Assembly: GCA_036404435.1 (NCBI GenBank)
Contig: DASWZN010000039.1
Coordinates: 124,001-188,000, forward strand
Reading direction: 5' to 3'
Length of the DNA: 64,000 nt
From: DASWZN01 sp036404435
GTDB lineage: Bacteria > Acidobacteriota > Terriglobia > Bryobacterales > Bryobacteraceae
Below are positions 9,130-15,775 of this stretch, piece by piece (positions within the stretch are counted from its first letter, which is position 1; each line of letters starts with the position of its first letter). The translations under genes were made by a program, and so were the position numbers. The notes under the pieces were generated by a model. It searched no databases. It worked only from the letters and a program-made list of their open reading frames with translations, and was not told the DNA's origin.

Positions 9130-10176
9130 ATGGGCCATCCTGACAGCGGAATCGGCAATGTCACGACGAACGCGGGGCTCGTCGAAATGGCAATGGCGTA
9201 TTCCCGCAGCCGCGTACTTTGCACGGCTGCACGTCTCGGCGTTGCCGATGCACTCGGAGACGAAGTGCGCGGCGTCGATCACCTGGCCGAAGCTTGTCAG
9301 GCGGATGGCGATGCTCTGTATCGCCTGCTCCGCACCCTGGCCAGCATAGGCGTCACGGAGGAAACGACGCCGAGACATTTTCGGCTGACCCCGTTTGGAA
9401 GGCCTCTGCGGAGGGACGTTGCCCAGTCGGCATGGCCAGCCGTCGTTTTCTGGGCGGATCTGCTTGCCGACAGCTGGTCCCTGCTTACCGATTGCGTCCG
9501 AACGGGCAAGCCTGCCTCACAGGTGCGTGATCCGAATGTACCTTCTCGCTGGTCACAGGATCCTGAAGCTGACTCGATCTTTCGTGCCGTCATGGGCACG
9601 GCTCCCGCAGAAGACTACGCTCCCATCGCGAGTGCGTGGGACTTTTCACGCGCGAATGTGGTTGCCGATCTTGGCGGGGGCGGGGGCGCACTTATTCTTG
9701 CAGTGCTGGAGCTCCATCCCCATCTTCGAGGCATGCTCGTTGATCGTGAGGACAGTGTGGAGGCAGCGAAGGCGCGCTTCGCGGACGAAAAGGTCTCCTC
9801 CCGGTGCAAGCTGCTGGCGGCAGATATGACCCGGTCCATTCCAGCCGGCGCCGATGTGTACATGCTCAAACATGTTCTGCACGGGTATCGGGACGCGGAG
9901 GCAATCACGATTCTCAAGAACTGCCGCGCCGTGATTCCGGAGAACGGTACTCTGCTGGTCATGGAATTCATACTGCCTCCGCTGGTCTCTCAGGCAGACC
10001 CGAACCTGGAAGGCCGCCTGATGAGCGACCTCAACATGCTTGCTGTTACCGGCGGCAGAGAACGAAGTGAGCGTGAGTGGAGAACACTCCTTGAAACAGC
10101 AGGCTTTCGCTTGACCGGAGTCTACCCGGTTGAGAGTCATGTGGGCGTCCTCGAGGCAAAGCCAGCTCAGGCGTGA
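9130..10176 (+). CDS. SAM-dependent O-methyltransferase (plant-COMT/hydroxyneurosporene type)
   Basis: 348 residues from ATG 9130, chosen because GAGGTG lies 4 bases upstream and a TATATT -10-like hexamer lies just before that; an earlier ATG at 9103 would precede the hexamer. The N-terminal winged-helix dimerisation domain covers about residues 10-95 (SRVLCTAARLGVADAL, DALYRLLRTLASIGV). The Rossmann methyltransferase domain has DLGGGGG for SAM and KHVLHGYRD with the usual catalytic His. Members methylate hydroxyls on small aromatic or polyene compounds, often in secondary metabolism. No other biosynthetic gene of that kind is adjacent, so the substrate is open. Confidence 0.88.
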   Translation: MGHPDSGIGNVTTNAGLVEMAMAYSRSRVLCTAARLGVADALGDEVRGVDHLAEACQADGDALYRLLRTLASIGVTEETTPRHFRLTPFGRPLRRDVAQSAWPAVVFWADLLADSWSLLTDCVRTGKPASQVRDPNVPSRWSQDPEADSIFRAVMGTAPAEDYAPIASAWDFSRANVVADLGGGGGALILAVLELHPHLRGMLVDREDSVEAAKARFADEKVSSRCKLLAADMTRSIPAGADVYMLKHVLHGYRDAEAITILKNCRAVIPENGTLLVMEFILPPLVSQADPNLEGRLMSDLNMLAVTGGRERSEREWRTLLETAGFRLTGVYPVESHVGVLEAKPAQA

Positions 10177-10198
10177 TTGCCTCCTCCCACACCGATGC

Positions 10199-10470
10199 CG
10201 ATTACAACCCGGAAGTCGGCTTCGCGGGTGTGGCCGTCTTGGCGAGGGCCAGCGAAGGATCGCTCCGCCAAAAAGAAGCGTATCGGCGAAGTAGTTGAAC
10301 CCCTCTACCTTCACCGCGGTACGCGGGTCCGCCAGCGCCCCGATCAGGACTGGCCCGTAGATGACCACAACCAGGAACACAATCCAGGCGCCGAGATAGC
10401 TGGCCGCCATGCGCGTCTTCCGCGCCAGCAGAAAGCAGACGCCAAGGCAGCCGAACGGGTGGAACTTCCC
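10199..10470 (-). pseudogene. Remnant of a small membrane protein gene
   Basis: On the minus strand a hydrophobic stretch begins at 10410 (MAASYLGAWIVFLVVVIYGP) and runs to FADTLLFGGAIL. The next residues in that frame lose membrane character, while a frame change restores LALAKTATPAKPTSGL and a stop. Upstream, coding-like DGKFHPFGCLGVCFLLARKTR continues in the same frame as the first part but lacks a start. I read this as a gene with a frameshift and a lost 5' end. The family is not recognised. Confidence 0.4.
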
Positions 10471-10497
10471 ATCGAACGGTCTCGTCTTCTATCCCAT

Positions 10498-11610
10498 ATG
10501 GCCAGCAGACGCTCGTTTCTCGCAACCGCTCTGTCCCTGCCCGCGGTGGGCTTCGCCGCCGGGATCCCCGACACCGCCAATACCAAGACACCGGCGCCGC
10601 GCTTCCGCGTGCTTGGCAAGACTGGCTTGAAGGTCACCGAGCTCGGATTCGGGGCCGAAGGCGTCTCCGACGTGTCCGTGATCCGGCAGGCGCTGGATCT
10701 GGGTTTGAACTTCTTCGACACCGCGCACGCGTACCAGGGCGGCAACAACGAGCGCACGCTCGGCGTTGCGCTCGGCGCGGACCGCAAGAAAGTGATCTTG
10801 TCGTCGCGCTCGTACGTCAAAGACAGGAAGATGCTGGAGGCCGAGCTCGACCTCTCGCTGCGCGAATTGAAGACCGATTACCTCGATATCTGGTACCTGG
10901 GGGCGAACGACAGGCCGCCCGCGGACGAACTGCTCAGCTTCCAACAGGCGGCGAAGAAAGCCGGCAAGATCCGTTTTGCCGGGTTCAGCACGCACGCCTG
11001 CTGGAAGCTGGTCGATTTCATCAAGAAGGCCAACTTCGACGTGGTCATGCTGCCCTACAACTTCACGATGGGGCGGGACCAATCCGCGCCGAGCCCGGTG
11101 AACGGAGCCCTGGAGGCCATGGCCGCCGCGGGGGTGGGCGTGGTGGCGATCAAAGTGATGGCGGGCGGCCACCGCGGTCCCCAGGGCCACACCCCGTTCC
11201 CCTCCGCGCTGCGGTGGACGCTGCGGCGGCCCGAGATCCACACCACCAGCATCAGCATGCACGACCACGACCAGCTGGAGGAGAACGTGCGGGCTGCGGA
11301 GACGCCGTTCTCTGAGGCGGACGAGAAGACGCTCGCGGCGCATCTGGAGCGCATCCGGCCGCTCTATTGCCGCATGTGCTATCAGTGCGACGGACAGTGC
11401 CCGCAAGGGTTGCCGGTCGCCGACGTGCTGCGCTACCTGATGTACGCCGACTCCTACCGGCAGTTCGACCACGGATACCAGAGCTTCCAGGCTCTGCCCG
11501 GGAACGTGCGCACGGTGCGTTGCCAAGACTGCGGGCGGTGCTCCGTTTCGTGCCCGAACGGCGTAGCGGTACGTGAGCGGCTGACGCTGGCGCAGGGAAT
11601 GTTTGCCTAG
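10498..11610 (+). CDS. Tat-exported aldo/keto reductase-fold protein with two C-terminal [4Fe-4S] motifs and altered catalytic residues
   Basis: 371 residues from ATG 10498, giving a twin-arginine signal (MASRRSFLATALSLPAVGFA). The AKR barrel follows (FRVLGKTGLKVTELGFG, FFDTAHAYQGG). D74 and Y79 of the usual Asp-Tyr-Lys-His tetrad are present, but the Lys position is R104 (VILSSRS) and the His position is G135 (DIWYLG). The C-terminus has two complete CxxCxxCxxxCP motifs (LYCRMCYQCDGQCP and RCQDCGRCSVSCP), so two iron-sulfur clusters are likely. It may act as an electron-transfer protein rather than a standard NADPH reductase; that is inference. A truncated nitrilase-like frame follows 9 bases after the stop. 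Confidence 0.85.
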   Translation: MASRRSFLATALSLPAVGFAAGIPDTANTKTPAPRFRVLGKTGLKVTELGFGAEGVSDVSVIRQALDLGLNFFDTAHAYQGGNNERTLGVALGADRKKVILSSRSYVKDRKMLEAELDLSLRELKTDYLDIWYLGANDRPPADELLSFQQAAKKAGKIRFAGFSTHACWKLVDFIKKANFDVVMLPYNFTMGRDQSAPSPVNGALEAMAAAGVGVVAIKVMAGGHRGPQGHTPFPSALRWTLRRPEIHTTSISMHDHDQLEENVRAAETPFSEADEKTLAAHLERIRPLYCRMCYQCDGQCPQGLPVADVLRYLMYADSYRQFDHGYQSFQALPGNVRTVRCQDCGRCSVSCPNGVAVRERLTLAQGMFA

Positions 11611-11619
11611 GAGAGCGCT

Positions 11620-11775
11620 ATGGAAGACGTGGCGATCGCCGCGGCCCAGACGGCCTCCATCGCGGGCGACATCGCGGCCAACGTGGCCGGGCACGTGCGC
11701 TTTGCGGCGGCGGCGGGCGAACTGGGCGTGAAGCTGCTGGTGCTTCCGGAACTCTCGCTGACCGGTCATCCTCCC
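11620..11775 (+). pseudogene. 5' fragment of a carbon-nitrogen hydrolase (nitrilase) gene
   Basis: ATG 11620 with GGAGAG upstream, right after the aldo-keto reductase gene. The first 50 residues match the nitrilase superfamily start: VAIAAAQTASIAGDIAANVA, then a helix and LLVLPELSLTGH carrying the catalytic Glu. The homology stops near base 11770, before the catalytic Lys and Cys regions, and the frame runs on in phase into an unrelated membrane protein. A deletion has fused the two. Confidence 0.7.
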
Positions 11776-11844
11776 CCCCGCGGATCGGGTGTATCCTTGA
11801 TCGGACCCAGAACTCAAGAGTGGAGTCCAATTGCGGAGGGAACC

Positions 11845-12309
11845 GTGCAGAGAATCAACGGGCTGCGTGTGATCGCCGGAGGCTTGCTGGCCGGCGTGGT
11901 CATCAACATTTGTGAGTTCATCGTGAACGGCGTGATTCTGAAGAACAGATGGGCCGCCGCCATGAGGGCACTCGGCAAACCCGCCGGGTACGGTGCGACC
12001 GAAATGACAGCCTTCATCCTGTGGGGCTTTCTGGTGGGCATTTTTGCCATCTGGCTCTATGCGGCCATCCGGCCGCGTTACGGCCCGGGGCCAAAGACCG
12101 CCGCCGTTGCCGGCGTCGCGGTGTGGGTGCTGGGGTATCTGCTGCCGTCGATCCCCACCGTCGTCACGCATCTCTTTGGCAGGCGGCTGGTAGTGTATGG
12201 CGTAGCAGTGGGACTGGTGGAGGCGGTTGGAGGAACCATGCTCGGCGCGTGGCTTTACAGGGAACCGAAGGCCTCGACCGTCCCATCCTCCGCGGCGGCC
12301 GAGCAGTAA
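11845..12309 (+). CDS. Small integral membrane protein, four predicted helices
   Basis: 154 residues from GTG 11845, which has GGAGGG a few bases upstream; the open frame extends in phase back to 11620 through a nitrilase fragment. Hydrophobic segments are near residues 6-25, 55-75, 85-103 and 125-147. NGVIL and the loop GYGATEMTAFILWGF between helices are notable. I do not recognise a named domain, though similar short four-helix proteins are common as orphans in soil bacteria. Whether the functional product begins at 11845 or as the 229-residue fusion is uncertain. Confidence 0.6.
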   Translation: MQRINGLRVIAGGLLAGVVINICEFIVNGVILKNRWAAAMRALGKPAGYGATEMTAFILWGFLVGIFAIWLYAAIRPRYGPGPKTAAVAGVAVWVLGYLLPSIPTVVTHLFGRRLVVYGVAVGLVEAVGGTMLGAWLYREPKASTVPSSAAAEQ

Positions 12310-12551
12310 TAGCTGGGGCGCCCGCCGCGTTTACCGAGGCAGGGCAGGCAGTTTACGGTCGATCTTCGTCGCGGGCACTACCGTACTGATGGAAGCCTTA
12401 AGGCGTTTCTCGTCAAGTTGAGGTGATCGGGACATCACAGGAGTAATGTCCCAGAACGCCGTATCTTGAGAGCTTCAGGCCGACGGCGCCGTCTACGGGA
12501 CGCCGACGAACCCGCCAAGTGGTGCATGCGCCTGTTAGCCGGTAGCATTGT

Positions 12552-13133
12552 CTACCAGACGCCAGGAATAAGACGCTTCGTCCGTGCCGAGTACGCCGCG
12601 TATTCGTCGCCAAACTCCTCAATCATCATCCTCTCCTCCGCGCGGACGCGAAGCGCGCAGAGGATCGCGAACGCGATCAAGTTCGACGGACCTGCCACCC
12701 AATTCGGGATGACGAGCGCCTGGCCGATGGAATACAGCGCTAGCGCCGAGTACATCGGATGGCGGATGCGGCGATAAACGCCTTGTGTGACGAGTCGATG
12801 CTGCTCGCGTACCTCCAGGGTGATCGACCAATTTGTACCAAGGTCAGCGTGCGACCGGTAGAAGAGCCAGAGGCCGATCACCAAGCACATCAAACCGGCG
12901 ACGAGCGGGCCGGTGCCCAGCGTGTACTCAGCGAACGAGAACGCTGGCGACGCGACCCAGATCAGAGGGACGAAGAAACCGACCCAGGAGAGAACCAAGA
13001 GGCCGGTATCTAGCGGAGTTTTATAGCTTGTGGCGACCTTGACAATTCGACTCCGGTGCCCGTGCGGCGCACGAATTGCGATCATCACCACTGTACCTGC
13101 GAGCACCAGCGCCTTCGCGATCCACGGACTCAT
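12552..13133 (-). CDS. Isoprenylcysteine carboxyl methyltransferase-like membrane protein (ICMT/PEMT family)
   Basis: 193 residues from ATG 13133 (a TTG two codons earlier is in frame). Four to five membrane segments come first, then the family signature GVYRRIRHPMYSALALYSIG and EERMMIEEFGDEYAAYSART, ending KRLIPGVW. The RHP motif and the E-E..FG.EY..Y pattern bind SAM and the lipid substrate in this family. Bacterial members methylate lipids or isoprenoid-linked groups, but the substrate is rarely known. It lies in the inner membrane and stands alone. Confidence 0.85.
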   Translation of the reverse strand: MSPWIAKALVLAGTVVMIAIRAPHGHRSRIVKVATSYKTPLDTGLLVLSWVGFFVPLIWVASPAFSFAEYTLGTGPLVAGLMCLVIGLWLFYRSHADLGTNWSITLEVREQHRLVTQGVYRRIRHPMYSALALYSIGQALVIPNWVAGPSNLIAFAILCALRVRAEERMMIEEFGDEYAAYSARTKRLIPGVW

Positions 13134-13425
13134 GGCCAAGCACCGTCCCTTTCACACCGTACTGCGACGTAGTCAAAGTGCTTCTGCCAGGCTTAACTCG
13201 CTGTAATGCCGGACTCGCAGAACCTACATCACGCGGTCGTATGGTCTGGGAGTCGGCTGGGCCCGGAAAGCAACCCAACGGTGAGCCACGCTGTCAGGTC
13301 GAGTTGTTCATGACTGGGAACTCTTGAAGCCTATCATTTTACAAGCTCCGCCGGGCCGCGCAGCAGATCATCGTCTAACGCGTCGTGGTCGCTGATGGCG
13401 GGCAGGCGGTTATGGACCGTCGCGC

Positions 13426-13908
13426 TCAACTCTTCGACAGCGACACTTTCACCGAGAGAGAGGCGCCTGTGGGCAGCCCTGCGACCGCGCCGGAAGGAGT
13501 AGTCGTGGTGCTTGTCCCGTCCTTCTTCACCTCCACCCATTGAGCCTCGACGAGTGTCACCTGGACCTCGAAGGATCTCGCCTCGGCCGGGCTATAGAAA
13601 TTGTTCAGTGCCAACTCGCCAGCCGTACCGGGGTCGATATTGACCGGGTAGGTGTACACCTTGTACTCAGGCACATCCTGGCCGTCGATCTTGACGTTGA
13701 ACCTGAAATAGGAGGCGCTTCGGCTACCACTGTTCTTCAGGCGCACCTTGAGCTCGCAGAGGGCTGCCGGAACGGGACTCGCGGGCTTGACCACGATCGC
13801 GTCGACGTGAACGTCGGCGGCATCTGCGCGGGAGACAAACGCGCCGGCCAGGAGGGCCGCCAGGCACAAGGCGATTGAGAGTCTCGGGTTCATGGCAACG
13901 GATTGCAT
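13426..13908 (-). CDS. Exported CARDB-like beta-sandwich protein
   Basis: 160 residues from ATG 13908, with GGAGG 5 bases upstream; the open frame extends further but the ribosome site and signal peptide fix this start. The signal peptide is MQSVAMNPRLS..CLAALLAGAFVSRADA. The mature part has the CARDB/adhesion pattern: VDAIVVKPASPVPAALCELKV, then VRLKNSGSRSA and FEVQVTLVEAQWVEV. Such domains often act in surface or periplasmic binding. Role unknown. Confidence 0.72.
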   Translation of the reverse strand: MQSVAMNPRLSIALCLAALLAGAFVSRADAADVHVDAIVVKPASPVPAALCELKVRLKNSGSRSASYFRFNVKIDGQDVPEYKVYTYPVNIDPGTAGELALNNFYSPAEARSFEVQVTLVEAQWVEVKKDGTSTTTTPSGAVAGLPTGASLSVKVSLSKS

Positions 13909-14074
13909 ACTTGTCCTCCGTGGTGAGGGTCGGTTCGCTCTCCTACGATAGCAGGCTGACCCCGTCTGGTCGATTTCTGTTGCGAAATCATCAGGGGCCG
14001 CATAGGCAGTGCTCCGGCGAAAATCGGCCTTCTTAGCTTGCTGTCTTCGCCACCCCGAGGTAAGGTTCAGGTGA

Positions 14075-14098
14075 CTACCGATATGGCCCATTAAGAGG
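14075..14098 (+). repeat. Intergenic motif, copy 4, just before the recombinase
   Basis: CTACCGATATGGCCCATTAA then GAGG, ending 6 bases before the ATG of the recombinase gene. It is the most recombinase-proximal copy of the motif found at 1586, 4482 and 8975. Confidence 0.6.
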
Positions 14099-14104
14099 AC
14101 TGAA

Positions 14105-15027
14105 ATGAACGAGTTAACCTTAGCGAACCGGGCTTCAGACTGGCGCCGGCTGAAGGCTCTGGTTCTGGATAGCGTTTCTTCCCCGATCACTCGGCGGGTC
14201 TACAATCTCGGGCTGGACGAGTTCATCGCCTGGTACGGCCGTGCACCGCGGCCCGGCTTCACGAAGGCCACCGTGAACGCGTGGCGAACGGAACTGGAGG
14301 CCCGCGGCCTCGGGTCGGTCTCCATCAACGTCCGGATCACCGCAGTCCGGAAACTGGCGGTCGAGGCGGCCGACAACGGGCTGCTGGCGCCGGAGCTGGC
14401 CGCCGGCATCACACGCGTCAAGGGCGCCAAGTCAACGGGCGTGCGGGTTGGCAACTGGCTCTCCGTGCCGCAGGCTCAGAAGCTCCTGAACGCGCCGGAC
14501 GTGACGACCAAGAAAGGGCTGCGCGACCGAGCGATGCTCGCGGTGCTTCTCGGCTGCGGGCTACGGCGATCCGAAGTGGCGGCGCTCACGCTCAAGCACA
14601 TTCAGCAGCGGGACAACCGTTGGTGCATCGTGGACCTCGTCGGCAAGCACGGGCGCGTGCGCACGATCCCGATGCCGACCTGGGTAAAGGTCGCCATCGA
14701 TGCCTGGACTGCGGCGGCCGGGTTGACCGAGGGCCACGTGCTGCGCCCGGTAACGCGCGGGGACCAAGTCCAGGGGAGCGCATGACGGAGAAGGTTGTGT
14801 GGCAGCTCCTCCAACCGTACGCAGTGGCCGCGGGTGTCCCCGGAATTGCGCCCCACGACCTGCGCCGCAGTTGCGCGAAAATGTGCCGAGCCGCCGGCGG
14901 GGAGCTTGAACAGATCCAGTTGCTCCTGGGGCACGCGTCGGTACAGACGACCGAGCGTTACCTGGGGACCAAGCAGGACCTGGTGCACGCGCCAAACGAT
15001 GGGATCAAGCTGCGCGTGGCGGTTTGA
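14105..15027 (+). pseudogene. Tyrosine recombinase/phage-type integrase, frameshifted
   Basis: Two frames together give one integrase of about 307 residues, the usual XerC/D-like length. The first (14105-14785) has the N-terminal SAM-like core-binding domain and catalytic R154 in LLGCGLRRSEV, plus the Lys strand VGKHGRVRTIPM. The second frame (in phase from about 14770 to the stop at 15027) has HDLRRSC (His at 14854), LLGHASVQTTERYLG and the nucleophile Tyr at 14959. A one-base loss in the G-rich stretch 14755-14780 would explain the shift. If real, the first frame lacks His, second Arg and Tyr and cannot recombine. It lies 0.5 kb from the tRNA-Lys gene, the usual place for an element integrase. 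Confidence 0.85.
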
Positions 15028-15380
15028 CGGCGGAGGCTCCGGCTGTGCAGCGCCGCCCGCCGCCCACCGGGCGCACGACTGCCACCGACGGGGGCTGGCT
15101 GGGCGGTGGGCTAGGGGCCGAGTGGGGCGGGGCCTGAAGCCGGGCAGGCGGGGCGCGATTCTGTCAACTACAATACTCAAGTGGAAGGAGCATCCCGTGG
15201 CCGCACCCAGCGCTCCCACCCCCCGAACGACCCGGGCCGGCAGCGGATCCGTGGGAGTTGCTGAATCGGACTGCTGACGTGGTCGCGAACCTTGCGAAGC
15301 GGAAGTTCGTCCGTACCCGCATCGCGGGTGGAACTGGCTCGGCGCTATCGGAAAGAGCTGGGGCGGGAGTTGGCCGAAAC
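15028..15380. other. GC-rich gene-free stretch between recombinase and DUF4365 fragment
   Basis: About 350 bases with no supported gene. It is rich in GGC/GCC runs around 15040-15150. Attachment-arm sites for the recombinase could be here, but I see no clear repeat. Confidence 0.35.
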
Positions 15381-15540
15381 ATGACCCGATCCAAAAGGAA
15401 ACCCCAATCGCACGTCACCGGCGAAGAGGCTGTGCGAATAGTTCGTGAATTGCTGCCAACGCACTGGACAGTCAGAGAGTACCACCCTGATTACGGGCTT
15501 GATCTCGCTGTGGAACTAACGGGAAGCACGTTGGTTAACT
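15381..15540 (+). pseudogene. 5' fragment of a DUF4365 gene, cut at the tRNA-Lys 3' end
   Basis: From ATG 15381 the frame gives MTRSKRKPQSHVTGEEAVRI and then RELLPTHWTVREYHPDYGLD-LAVEL, a close match to the start of DUF4365 proteins (REYxPDYGIDLxVEL), a nuclease-like domain common in defence and accessory regions. The homology ends at about 15520 and the frame then runs straight through the tRNA gene on the opposite strand. The normal protein is several times longer. The junction coincides with the encoded CCA end of the tRNA, as expected for site-specific integration there. Confidence 0.75.
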
Positions 15541-15617
15541 TGGTGAGCCGGGCGGGACTCGAACCCGCGACCCTCTGCTTAAAAGGCAGATGCTCTAACC
15601 ACCTGAGCTACCGGCCC
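15541..15617 (-). tRNA. tRNA-Lys (anticodon TTT), CCA encoded
   Basis: On the minus strand the cloverleaf folds completely: acceptor GGGCCGG at 15617-15611 pairs with CCGGCTC (one G-U pair), discriminator A, then encoded CCA at 15543-15541. The anticodon arm is TCTGC-CTTTTAA-GCAGA with TTT at 15583-15581. The T arm is GCGGG-TTCGAGT-CCCGC. Anticodon TTT reads AAA and AAG. Confidence 0.96.
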
Positions 15618-15759
15618 CCCGGGGAACTTCCGAGCGGACATCACCCACGATAGCATAGGGATCGCCCGGCGCCACCGCTTGCAGACGCGCGCGGTGCGAA
15701 CGGCGCTCCCTGACGCCCCACCGCGACTGATGCCTGGAACATCGTGCGAGAATTGCGCG

Positions 15760-15765
15760 TAGCAT
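15760..15765 (+). promoter_or_regulatory. Candidate -10 element
   Basis: TAGCAT, 10 bases before the ATG at 15776, with no Shine-Dalgarno between them. Confidence 0.4.
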
Positions 15766-15775
15766 AGTCTGAGTC

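Noticed and set aside
14740..14800. Programmed -1 frameshift to make full-length recombinase
   Set aside because: No classical slippery heptamer with a downstream structure is visible; decay or sequencing error is simpler.
15258..15653. Open frame running through the tRNA-Lys gene
   Set aside because: Only the part 15381-15540 is protein-like (DUF4365 start). The rest is a translation of the antisense of the tRNA.
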